Source of the DNA: Oscillatoria acuminata PCC 6304
GTDB lineage: Bacteria > Cyanobacteriota > Cyanobacteriia > Cyanobacteriales > Laspinemataceae
Length of the DNA stretch: 64,000 nucleotides
Direction of reading: 5' to 3'
Assembly (NCBI RefSeq): GCF_000317105.1
Contig: NC_019693.1
Location: forward strand, 6,821,227-6,885,226
Shown here: piece by piece, positions 9,407 through 16,783 of the stretch
Layout: every line of letters begins with the position of its first letter
Position numbering within the stretch: the first letter of the stretch is position 1
Made by a program: the position numbers and the translations under genes
The notes under the pieces: model-generated
Seen by the model: the letters and a program-made list of their open reading frames with translations, nothing else
Databases searched by the model: none
Told to the model about the DNA's origin: nothing

Positions 9407-9885
9407 AAGGGAAAAGAATTTCTAATGTTTCACCTGATTAAGAAATAAACCCATCTCCGATTCCCTCCCCTCTGGTCCCCTCCCCGGTGCGTTGGGGAGG
9501 GCTATCGGATATAACCGACTGGAAAACAGGCTGAGTAAGGTTTACAGCATTTTCAGGCAAGAAACTAGCCGGGTCAGTAGGTTAGGGTGGGGACCCTTCC
9601 CAAGCCGATGGCGTTGGTAACAGGGGAAGTTAGAATTTTATCTTGTGGATCAAATTGAGCGCTCAGTTGATTCCCTCAGAGATCGCTCAGGGAATCAACC
9701 AACTCCCGTTACACTGTGTTCAATGGTGCTAATAACTTCAAGGCAATTATCCACATCCATTCAGTCAGACCCCCTGCAATCCATCGCGATCGCCAAGCCA
9801 GCCCGAAGTTTCTGGGTTTTCCGGTCCGAATGTTCTAACATTGAGGCAGAAATCTGCTAACCTCCTTAAGAAACAACTCCGCATC
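9407..9885. other. Intergenic region with one GC-rich hairpin
   Basis: About 480 bp separate ppa and panD. A perfect 8-bp stem (CCCTCCCC/GGGGAGGG, loop GGTGCGTT) occupies 9478-9501 and could slow transcription after ppa, although it has no T-run. It resembles one arm of the GC-rich repeats at 43.7 and 49.5 kb. No further gene is visible. The frame open from 9841 is only an in-frame extension of panD. Confidence 0.4.
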
Positions 9886-10275
9886 ATGCAGCGAACTCTT
9901 CTATTAGCGAAAATCCATAACTGCACTCTCACCGATGCTAATTTGAATTATGTGGGAAGCATTAGTATTGATAAAAAGTTAATGGAGGCAGCAGGTATCT
10001 TGCCTTACGAGCAGGTGCAGGTTGTCAACAAATCCAACGGAGAACGGTTAATCACCTATGCGATTGAGGCCCCTGGGGAGTCCGGGGCGATCGAACTCAA
10101 TGGGGCCGCAGCACGTCTGGGAGCACCGGGCGATCGCCTGATTATTATGACCTATGGACAATTCACCCCGGAAGAAGTTACAACATATTCGCCTCGGGTT
10201 GTTCTGGTTGATGAGCAAAACCGTCTGTTGGAAGTCCGACGGTATGAAGAATTGCATACCTTTAGCCTCGTTTAG
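9886..10275 (+). CDS. panD: Aspartate 1-decarboxylase proenzyme
   Basis: This pyruvoyl enzyme converts L-aspartate to beta-alanine for pantothenate and CoA synthesis. From the ATG at 9886 it is 129 aa, the usual length. The self-cleavage site Gly24-Ser25 sits in NYVGSISID, with the conserved N-terminal [16 protein letters not shown] and the later [19 protein letters not shown]. An in-frame TTG at 9841 would add 15 residues unlike the family, so I rejected it. The next gene, an MBL-fold hydrolase, starts 77 bp downstream in the same direction. Confidence 0.96.
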   Translation: MQRTLLLAKIHNCTLTDANLNYVGSISIDKKLMEAAGILPYEQVQVVNKSNGERLITYAIEAPGESGAIELNGAAARLGAPGDRLIIMTYGQFTPEEVTTYSPRVVLVDEQNRLLEVRRYEELHTFSLV

Positions 10276-10352
10276 GCGGAATTACCCCAAAACCCCGCCT
10301 GTCCTTATTACCCGAAGTACCTAGCCCACCGCCTTGCGATCGGATAGTCTCT

Positions 10353-11204
10353 ATGGAAACCAGCCTGGACTCTGCGTTTTTTATCTACTTCTGGGGAGTG
10401 CGCGGCAGCGTTGCCACACCCGGAAAAGAAACCGTTCACTACGGTGGCAATACCTCCTGTGTGGAAATGCGCGTCGGTGGTAAACGCCTGATTTTCGATG
10501 GCGGGACCGGCTTGCGACTCCTCGGCACCAGTTTAATGCCTCAGATGCCCGTCGAGGCGCATCTGTTTTTTTCCCACTCCCACTGGGATCACATTCAAGG
10601 CTTCCCCTTCTTTGTCCCTGCCTTTATCCCCGGCAATCTCTTTCATGTTTACGGTGCCGTTGCTCCCAATGGTGCAACCATGAAACAGCGCCTCTCGGAC
10701 CAAATGCTGCATCCCAACTTTCCCATTCCGCTTCAGGGTATGAGGTCTGAGTTGAAATTCTACGACTTACACCCCGGGGATGTAGTCACCATTGATGATA
10801 TCACCATTGAAACTGCCCATCTGAATCATCCCAGTGAAGCCCTTGGCTATCGCGTCACCTGGCAAGGACATACCGCTGTTTACTGTACCGATACCGAACA
10901 TTATCCCGATCGCCTCGATGAAAATGTTCTCTCTCTCGCCCGGAATGCCGATATTTTCATCTACGACGCCACCTACACCGATGAAGAATACTATCACCCC
11001 GTCACCCCCAAAATAGGCTGGGGCCACTCCACCTGGAAAGAAGGCATCAAAATCGCCAAAGCTGCTGGAGTCAAGCATTTAGTCATTTTTCATCACGACC
11101 CCTCTCATGATGATGAGTTTCTAGCTGATGTAGAATCTCAAATCCAAGCCGAATTCCCCGATGCCTTCCTAGCCAGAGAAGGCATGAAGTTAAATCTAAT
11201 CTAA
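10353..11204 (+). CDS. MBL-fold metallo-hydrolase
   Basis: The 283-aa protein has the beta-lactamase fold hallmarks: the FWGVRGSVATPG start typical of this subgroup, HSHWDH (near residues 74-79) as the metal motif, then TAHLNHPSEALGYRV, CTDTEHYP and the late FHHDPSHDD. This subgroup is usually annotated as a metal-dependent phosphodiesterase-like or RNase Z-like hydrolase, and the substrate is not predictable. No signal peptide is present. It follows panD closely, but a functional link to pantothenate synthesis is not implied by the sequence. Confidence 0.85.
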   Translation: METSLDSAFFIYFWGVRGSVATPGKETVHYGGNTSCVEMRVGGKRLIFDGGTGLRLLGTSLMPQMPVEAHLFFSHSHWDHIQGFPFFVPAFIPGNLFHVYGAVAPNGATMKQRLSDQMLHPNFPIPLQGMRSELKFYDLHPGDVVTIDDITIETAHLNHPSEALGYRVTWQGHTAVYCTDTEHYPDRLDENVLSLARNADIFIYDATYTDEEYYHPVTPKIGWGHSTWKEGIKIAKAAGVKHLVIFHHDPSHDDEFLADVESQIQAEFPDAFLAREGMKLNLI

Positions 11205-11245
11205 AGTCACCAGTCCATCACAATTCCCAAAAACTCATGTTCGTA

Positions 11246-11298
11246 GTAACGCCTTCAGGCGTTACCTTCCTCGTGACTTAGCTCTGCCGAGTCACGAG
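11246..11298. repeat. Two adjacent palindromes
   Basis: A perfect hairpin GTAACGCC-TTCA-GGCGTTAC (11246-11265) is followed by a second stem CTCGTGAC (11270-11277) / GTCACGAG (11291-11298). They lie about 40 bp after the MBL hydrolase stop. Such short palindromes are common dispersed repeats in cyanobacteria and may act as a transcription end or RNA-stability element. There is no T-run. Confidence 0.5.
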
Positions 11299-11574
11299 CA
11301 AAACATCCTCCCCATCTCCTCGATCTCCCCAATCTCCCACCCAGGGGAGTAAGATGAGAGGAATAATTTTCTATCAGAATTTAACCGCTCTTAAGCCTTG
11401 CACTGTAACCTTCTGGATCAGTGTCGGGAGGAATAGCGAGGGAGTCGATGGGGGTTAATGCCCCGGAGACAGCCTTCCTCTTAATATATTGCTCTCAACA
11501 CATCGGGCTGATTTCGCTCTACTACGAGTTCGCAATACCTGTCTCAATGCTCTTTTTCAACTACAATCAATGAC

Positions 11575-12852
11575 ATGAAACTAGCCTACCAGTACAAGCT
11601 ATTACCGGCTTACCAGCAGCGATGCCGCATGGACAAGTGGCTCGATATGTTGCGTTGCCAGTACAACTATTTGCTGGCAGCGCGCTTCGATTGGTGGGAG
11701 ATGAACCGCTGCCCGGTGAATGCTTGTCCATTGGTATGTAGCATTGCTGAACCCAGAAAGCAGCCGGAATACTACGGGCAAAAGCGGTCTTTGGTGTCGC
11801 TAAAACAAGAGCGTTCATGGTATGCCGACATTCATGCCGATGTCCTGCAAGACATGGTGAAACGGGTGGACCTTGCCTTCGTTCGATTGATTAAGGGAGA
11901 TAAGAACGGTAAGCGTAGCGGCAAGCCTAGATTCAAGGGAAAGAATCGCTACCGCACCTTTGCTTACCAGCGAGTCAAGCCCGACTGCATACAAGGCAAC
12001 GGTGTCATGTTGCCTAAGTTAGGTGAAATGAAGTTCATCCAGCATCGTTCTATACCCGATGGCTTCACGATTAAGCGGGCATTGGTCACCAAAAAGGCCG
12101 ATGGCTGGTATGTCACGCTGACCCTTGAAGATCAGGCCGTCCCAGAGCTGCCGATTAACGAAATACAGCCGACCGAAGCCAACAGCATTGGCGTGGATGC
12201 TGGACTGGAATACTTTATCGCCTGCTCAGATGGAGAAACCAAACAGCCACCTAAGTTTTATCGGCAAGCTGAAGAAAAACTGGGTAAGCTCCAAGCAAAA
12301 CGGGATGCCAGGGCGAAGGGTTCTAAACCTCGCCGCCGACTGAATGAGCGCATCGCCAAACTGCATCAACGCATCGCTAGGCAGCGCCAGCAGTGGCACT
12401 TTGAAACCGCTCAAGAGCTAATTGACAAGGCCGAGGTCATTTTTATTGAAGAGTTGAAAGTTTCTAACATGGTTCGACGCAATAAACCGAAACAGGGAGA
12501 TGATGGGACGTTTCTCCCCAACGGACAGTCCGCTAAATCGGGCCTGAACAAAAGTTTTGCGGATGCTGGAATAGCGGGATTCCTTAACGACATCCTTCCG
12601 TACAAAGCTGCGAAAGCTGGGCGGTTGGTCGTGAAGGTTAATCCGGCTGGCACTTCCCAGCATTGTGCAATGTGCCTCAACCGAGTACCGAAGGAGTTGT
12701 CTGACCGCTGGCACGAATGCCCCTATTGTGGGGCATCCATGCCGCGAGACGTAAACTCCGGGATGCTCATCAAAAAAGTGGGGTTGGGCGTTCGCCTCAC
12801 TATAAAACGCGAATCCCTCAATGGGAGGAGAAGCCCGCACCGTAACGCCTAA
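11575..12852 (+). CDS. tnpB: TnpB, RNA-guided endonuclease of a solitary IS200/IS605-type element
   Basis: The 425-aa protein has the TnpB layout: N-terminal helical part with the KGKPRFK-like segment (SGKPRFKGKNRYRTF), then a RuvC-like nuclease with Asp in IGVDAGLEYF (about 206), Glu in VIFIEELKVSNM (about 290) and Asp in MPRDVNSG (about 390). A zinc ribbon is formed by CAMC and CPYC (about 363-385). TnpB uses an RNA from the element's right end to cut DNA and helps retain the element. No tnpA lies on either side, so it cannot transpose autonomously. The catalytic triad appears intact. Confidence 0.92.
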   Translation: MKLAYQYKLLPAYQQRCRMDKWLDMLRCQYNYLLAARFDWWEMNRCPVNACPLVCSIAEPRKQPEYYGQKRSLVSLKQERSWYADIHADVLQDMVKRVDLAFVRLIKGDKNGKRSGKPRFKGKNRYRTFAYQRVKPDCIQGNGVMLPKLGEMKFIQHRSIPDGFTIKRALVTKKADGWYVTLTLEDQAVPELPINEIQPTEANSIGVDAGLEYFIACSDGETKQPPKFYRQAEEKLGKLQAKRDARAKGSKPRRRLNERIAKLHQRIARQRQQWHFETAQELIDKAEVIFIEELKVSNMVRRNKPKQGDDGTFLPNGQSAKSGLNKSFADAGIAGFLNDILPYKAAKAGRLVVKVNPAGTSQHCAMCLNRVPKELSDRWHECPYCGASMPRDVNSGMLIKKVGLGVRLTIKRESLNGRRSPHRNA

Positions 12853-12880
12853 GCGTTCGGTGTCGGGAGTACGTCACAAA
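12790..12880 (+). ncRNA. Candidate reRNA (omega RNA) and right end of the TnpB element
   Basis: In the TnpB family the guide RNA overlaps the 3' end of tnpB and runs to the element's right end, with the guide taken from flanking DNA. Here the stretch after GAAGCCCGCACCGTAACGCC contains AAGCGTTCGGTGTCGGGAG, the kind of short structured end expected, near 12835-12876. The exact border is not resolved. This is placed by family knowledge rather than by a recognised RNA consensus. Confidence 0.35.
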
Positions 12881-12902
12881 ACATCTATCCTTTAAAAACT
12901 AT

Positions 12903-13700
12903 ATGGCTGCTAATAATGCCCACATCAAACGGTTACTCGAAACCAAGCAGTGTCAGGGAGGCATCCTCAATGAGGCAAACCTGGGTCGTTTTAATCTCAA
13001 TAAAGCAGATTTAAGCGGTGCTAAATTACTGTTTGCCAATCTCAATCAAACAAATCTCAGTCATGCTAACTTGAGCGGGGCTGATTTGAGTTTTGCCAAC
13101 TTAGTCGATGCCAACCTCGCCCATTCGGATCTGAGTGGGTTGGATGGCAAGGGGATGAACCTGTTTGAGGCGAAGCTGAATCATGCCAATCTCAGTGGGG
13201 CCGATTTGACCTTTGCTAATTGCGTGAATGCGAATTTCACTGATGCAAATCTCAGTGGTGTGGATTTCAAAGGCGCGAATCTGATTGGGGCCGTCCTCAA
13301 TCATGCCAACCTCAGTGGGGTGCAATGTGCGGGGGCGAATCTGGGGAATGCACAATTGGTAGAGGCAAATTTGACCAATGGGGATTTGAGTGATACCCGG
13401 TTGGTGGATGCGGACTTGCGAGATGCCAATCTCAATGGGGCGGACCTCAGAAATGCCAATTTGTTTAATGCCAATCTCAGTGGGGCGAATCTCACAGGAG
13501 CGAACCTGGGGGGCGCAAATTTGGCTCATGCCAAGCTGGATGGGGCGATCGGACTCTATGGCAGTGGCATGGGAATGTCCGGCGATCGCCATTCCGGGAT
13601 GCATCAAGCGGGAATGGCTTATATTCCGTTGGGGCAGCACCCCGGGGCTTATCCTGGAGGCGGTAGCGGTTTGGCCCTTCCCCGTCCGGGGATGCAGTAA
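12903..13700 (+). CDS. Pentapeptide-repeat protein
   Basis: The 265-aa protein is almost entirely A(D/N)LxX repeats from about residue 20 to 215 (for example ANLSGADL, ANLNGADLRNANLFN), which fold as a right-handed square beta-helix. It ends in a Gly/Pro-rich tail (GQHPGAYPGGGSG). No signal peptide or membrane segment is visible, so it is probably cytosolic. The function of most such proteins is unknown; in cyanobacteria they are very abundant. It starts 50 bp after the TnpB element and is followed by a strong terminator at 13723-13757. Confidence 0.9.
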   Translation: MAANNAHIKRLLETKQCQGGILNEANLGRFNLNKADLSGAKLLFANLNQTNLSHANLSGADLSFANLVDANLAHSDLSGLDGKGMNLFEAKLNHANLSGADLTFANCVNANFTDANLSGVDFKGANLIGAVLNHANLSGVQCAGANLGNAQLVEANLTNGDLSDTRLVDADLRDANLNGADLRNANLFNANLSGANLTGANLGGANLAHAKLDGAIGLYGSGMGMSGDRHSGMHQAGMAYIPLGQHPGAYPGGGSGLALPRPGMQ

Positions 13701-13722
13701 CGGGCGATCGGCTCAGTTCTGG

Positions 13723-13766
13723 GGGTAGTTTGTGAGTATTTTTCTCACAAACTACCCTTTATTTTT
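13723..13766 (+). terminator. Rho-independent terminator
   Basis: A perfect 14-bp stem GGGTAGTTTGTGAG / CTCACAAACTACCC with a TATTTTT loop is followed by TTTATTTTTT. It ends the pentapeptide-protein transcript and insulates the borosin operon that starts 60 bp later. Confidence 0.9.
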
Positions 13767-13826
13767 TAAAAACCCAAAATGTGTTATATATAGGTTTATT
13801 AATTCTATAAATTCAGGAGAAAACCA

Positions 13827-14606
13827 TTGCAACGGGGTTCATTAACAATTGTGGGAACCGGCATTCAACTGGGAGGTCATCTCACTTTGGCCGCTCAAGC
13901 CTGGATTAAACAGGCGGATAAGTTGTTGTTTGCCGTGGCTGATCCAGTGACGGCAAAATGGTTACAAAGCCTGAATCCCACGGCTGAAGCATTACCCTAT
14001 AACACCGACTGCGATCGCCGCCGACAAACCTACGGGAAAATGGTCGATCGCATGATGGAGGCTGTACGGGCAGGGGGGAACATCTGTGCCGTATTTTACG
14101 GCCATCCGGGGGTATTTGCCGACCCGGCACATGGGGCGATCGCCCAGGCAAGGCGAGAAGGCTATACCGCCTTAATGTTGCCGGGAATTTCCGCAGAAGA
14201 TTGCTTATTTGCCGATATTGGCATCGACCCGGGAAAAGGCGGCTGTCAGAGTTTTGAAGCGACAGACTTTCTAATCCGACGGCGCAAGTTTGACCCTAAT
14301 TCTCACTTAATTTTATGGCAAGTTGCTTTAATAGGTAATCTGGGATTTTATCAAGAAGGGTCTGAGCAACGGGGCTTAAAGATATTAGCAGAAGTGTTAC
14401 AAGAGAATTATCCCAGTGAGCATGAAGTCGTGATCTATGAGGCGGCAGTGTATTACCCAGTATGTCAGCCAGTGATTAATCCCATTCCCTTGGATTCTCT
14501 GCCGTTAGCCAAGGTGACAACGGTTTCTACCTTGTATGTACCGCCCCTGGGTCCGGCATCGGTGGATCAAGAGATGATGATACGCTTAGGGATGATTGAG
14601 GGTTAA
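13827..14606 (+). CDS. Split borosin peptide backbone alpha-N-methyltransferase (SonM/OphMA-type)
   Basis: The 259-aa tetrapyrrole-methylase-fold protein matches the borosin methyltransferases, which use SAM to N-methylate backbone amides of a ribosomal peptide. Seen: SAM loop LTIVGTGIQLGGHLT (6-20), RRQTY (65-69) and FYGHPGVF (90-97), which correspond to the catalytic Arg/Tyr and Tyr regions of OphMA, then LPGISAEDCLFADIGIDPG (118-136), SFEATDFLIRRR, LILWQVALIG and the C-terminal TLYVPPLG. It ends after the methylase domain, with no fused clasp or core, as in bacterial split borosins. The start is TTG at 13827 with AGGAGA seven bases upstream. A precursor with the matching binding domain is encoded 1.7 kb downstream in the same operon. 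The family alignment is from memory; the motif agreement is extensive. Confidence 0.93.
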   Translation: MQRGSLTIVGTGIQLGGHLTLAAQAWIKQADKLLFAVADPVTAKWLQSLNPTAEALPYNTDCDRRRQTYGKMVDRMMEAVRAGGNICAVFYGHPGVFADPAHGAIAQARREGYTALMLPGISAEDCLFADIGIDPGKGGCQSFEATDFLIRRRKFDPNSHLILWQVALIGNLGFYQEGSEQRGLKILAEVLQENYPSEHEVVIYEAAVYYPVCQPVINPIPLDSLPLAKVTTVSTLYVPPLGPASVDQEMMIRLGMIEG

Positions 14607-14628
14607 GGGACAAAGGATAAAACTACAA

Positions 14629-15522
14629 ATGACCAAGGACCAAGGACAAACCCCAAATGACCACCGACTGCTGGCGCAGCAGGGGGAAACGGCACGGCAA
14701 CAGGGACAATATGAGCAGGCGATCGCCTATTTTACCGAGGCGATCGCCTTGAATCTTGATTATGCTTGGGCGATCGCCCACCGAGGAGAAACCTATTGTT
14801 TGATGAAACGATATTCTGAAGCCCTAGGGGATTTCAATCGGGCGGTGGAACTCAATCCGACGGCTTGGAATTATGCTCATCGTGGGGCAGTGTATCGAAA
14901 ATTATATCGCTATGACGAGGCTTTAGGGGATTTCAATCAAGCGATCGCCCTCGAAGCGAACTATGCCTGGGCGATCGCCTATCGCTGCTTGATCTATGAA
15001 CTGACCTATCGCTATGCTGAAGGATTGGGGGAATTTGACCGGGCGATCGCCCTCGAACCCAGCCTCTATCCCACTTGGCGCAGCAAGCGGGGGCTGATTT
15101 TGTATTATCAGAAAGAATATGCTGAGGCGATCGCCTGTTGTGACCAAGCATTGCAGCACGATCCCCAGGATCATCAAGCATTCTACTGTAAAGCAGTAGC
15201 CAAGGCACAGTGGCAGGGAGTTCTTGCTGCAAAAGAGGAAATTGAAGCGGCACAAATTGCCCTACAAGCTGCACTTGATACCCCAGAACGTGGTATTGTT
15301 CTCTATAGATTAGCTGGGCTGTCAGCTTTAATGGGTCAATCCGAGCAGGGGTTAAGCTATCTACAGGAGGCGATTCCTTTGGAAAGCGAAACGACTGAAT
15401 TAGTGCAGCACGATCTAGTGTGGCGAGACTTACGGAATACCCCAGAGTTCAGAAAATTAATCGCTCAACAGGCAACAGGGAAAGTTATAAACTTTAACCC
15501 TCATCCTGATCGTACCCCTTAG
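14629..15522 (+). CDS. TPR-repeat protein of the borosin operon (1)
   Basis: From the ATG at 14629 this 297-aa protein has at least five tetratricopeptide repeats from about residue 12 to 190 (for example RLLAQQGETARQQGQYEQA, AHRGETYCLMKRYSEALGDF), followed by a looser helical C-terminus. TPR domains form peptide-binding superhelices. It lies 22 bp after the methyltransferase. An in-frame TTG at 14596 would overlap the methyltransferase by 11 bp but gives a poor N-terminus. It is a paralogue of the next gene. Its placement between methyltransferase and precursor suggests a scaffold or chaperone for the peptide, which is inference. No signal peptide is seen. Confidence 0.85.
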   Translation: MTKDQGQTPNDHRLLAQQGETARQQGQYEQAIAYFTEAIALNLDYAWAIAHRGETYCLMKRYSEALGDFNRAVELNPTAWNYAHRGAVYRKLYRYDEALGDFNQAIALEANYAWAIAYRCLIYELTYRYAEGLGEFDRAIALEPSLYPTWRSKRGLILYYQKEYAEAIACCDQALQHDPQDHQAFYCKAVAKAQWQGVLAAKEEIEAAQIALQAALDTPERGIVLYRLAGLSALMGQSEQGLSYLQEAIPLESETTELVQHDLVWRDLRNTPEFRKLIAQQATGKVINFNPHPDRTP

Positions 15523-15639
15523 CCGAGTTCGATAATCAACAGAGCAGCAAAATTGATGCTAAATCTGAATCGGTTTACACTCCCAGGGGTTTCATCCTCT
15601 AAAATCTAAACAGTTTTACAACCAATTGGGGTTTGTGAC

Positions 15640-16284
15640 ATGAGCAGTATCGCTGGCAATTCCAACAATACTTGGCAGTTTCTCCACGAGGCTGAAACAT
15701 TACGCTTGATGGGACATTATGACCAAGCAATCCAGTGCTTTAAGCAAGCACTTTCCCAAAATTCTCAAAATCCGTGGGGGTTAGCACACAAAGCTGAAGC
15801 CCACTTTCAAAAAAGGCATTATTCTGAAGCCCTTGACTTTTTTAATCAAGCCATTAACTTAAGTCCCAATTACGCTTGGGCCTATGCCCATCGCGGTGAA
15901 ACGCGGTTTCAGATGGGACGCTATGACCTGGCTTTAAGTGATTTGACTCGGGCAATTGAACTCAATCCGAGTTACGCTTGGGCAGTAGCTCACCGAGGTG
16001 CACTTTATCGCTATCAGGGGCAAAATGATAAAGCGGAAGCAGATTTTAGAAAAGCGATCGACCTCAATTCTAACTATGCTTGGGCTTGGGCTTATCTGAG
16101 TGTGGTCTGCGCCCTTCAAAATAAATATGAAGAGGCGTGGAATAGCTTGATTCAAGCACTGCGACTGGATCCAGAGCTTCCAGTTCAAACCACTGAATGG
16201 GCAAAAGCTCTTCGGGGCGGAATGGGCGAGGACATGGAATTTTCCTTAGAAGAAGAGACTCAATCACAGACTCAATCAGAGTAA
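15640..16284 (+). CDS. TPR-repeat protein of the borosin operon (2)
   Basis: The 214-aa protein has about five TPRs (LHEAETLRLMGHYDQAIQCF, AHKAEAHFQKRHYSEALDFF, AHRGETRFQMGRYDLALSDL, AHRGALYRYQGQNDKAEADF, then a weaker one) and a Glu/Gln/Ser-rich acidic tail. It shares the NYAWAxAHRG repeat wording with the preceding TPR protein, so the two probably arose by duplication. It begins 117 bp after its paralogue and ends only 13 bp before the precursor start, which makes translational coupling with the precursor likely. The function is unknown; binding of precursor or methyltransferase is a reasonable hypothesis. Confidence 0.85.
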   Translation: MSSIAGNSNNTWQFLHEAETLRLMGHYDQAIQCFKQALSQNSQNPWGLAHKAEAHFQKRHYSEALDFFNQAINLSPNYAWAYAHRGETRFQMGRYDLALSDLTRAIELNPSYAWAVAHRGALYRYQGQNDKAEADFRKAIDLNSNYAWAWAYLSVVCALQNKYEEAWNSLIQALRLDPELPVQTTEWAKALRGGMGEDMEFSLEEETQSQTQSE

Positions 16285-16297
16285 AGAGGTTTTGAGA

Positions 16298-16579
16298 ATG
16301 ACAAACGTTTTAGAGTTATTGACCGACTTGGCCCTCGATCCGAGGCAGCAAGTGGCCTTTGAGCAGGATCCAGAAGCGGCGATTGCCCACCTCAATTTAT
16401 CCGTCACCGAGCGAGGGACCCTCCTCACCGGCGATCGGCAGCAAATTGAGTCCTTGTTTGCAGGCGATCGCTTTCCGCTGGCAGTAATTGCAACGGATCC
16501 TGCCCCGGATCCATTACCCGATCCAGATCCACCGCCGTTTCCTGATACTCCTGGAGATTCAGACCCCTCGGAAACATAA
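16298..16579 (+). CDS. Candidate split borosin precursor peptide (LigA-like binding domain plus core)
   Basis: This is a 93-aa protein. Residues 1-57 form a small helical LigA-like domain (LTDLALDPRQQVAFEQDP, then LSVTERGTLLTGD). It resembles the borosin-binding domain of SonA and the clasp of OphMA, which has a comparable LALDP...LTPQERAALELGD pattern. A hydrophobic stretch FPLAVIATD (59-67) sits where the core is expected, and OphMA similarly has FPWVIVVG at the start of its core. The remaining 26 residues are Pro/Asp-rich with no aromatic except one Phe. The ATG at 16298 follows AGAGGT by seven bases; a TTG at 16292 is less likely. No protease or transporter gene lies in the operon, so the mature product is unknown. 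Confidence 0.85.
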   Translation: MTNVLELLTDLALDPRQQVAFEQDPEAAIAHLNLSVTERGTLLTGDRQQIESLFAGDRFPLAVIATDPAPDPLPDPDPPPFPDTPGDSDPSET

Positions 16580-16634
16580 CTAGAAAAACTCTCACGGGAC
16601 CGAAAGCAACTCTGTAGGAATACATAAATCTTGC

Positions 16635-16680
16635 TAGCAGTAGGAGTGTTTAAAGTGACGCTTCTACTGCTATTTCCCTA
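16635..16680 (+). terminator. Terminator of the borosin operon
   Basis: An imperfect 14-bp stem TAGCAGTAGGAGTG / CGCTTCTACTGCTA (16635-16648 and 16659-16672) is followed by TTTCCCTATTTT. It lies 55 bp after the precursor stop and separates the operon from the large kinase gene. Confidence 0.7.
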
Positions 16681-16783
16681 TTTTGATTAGACTGAGTGAC
16701 GGCACTATTACCAGTATAAAAGAATAAAATAATTGAAATATTAATCATTAATCTACGGGAAAAATTAGCAGTTTAGAGGAAAC

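Noticed and set aside
13101-13640. 179-codon frame antisense to the pentapeptide-repeat gene
   Set aside because: It is the mirror of the A(D/N)LxX repeats, which keep other frames open; the sense frame has the clear protein family.
15522-15640. Possible extra precursor peptide between the two TPR genes
   Set aside because: No frame with a LigA-like domain or core-like hydrophobic stretch fits in the 117-bp gap.
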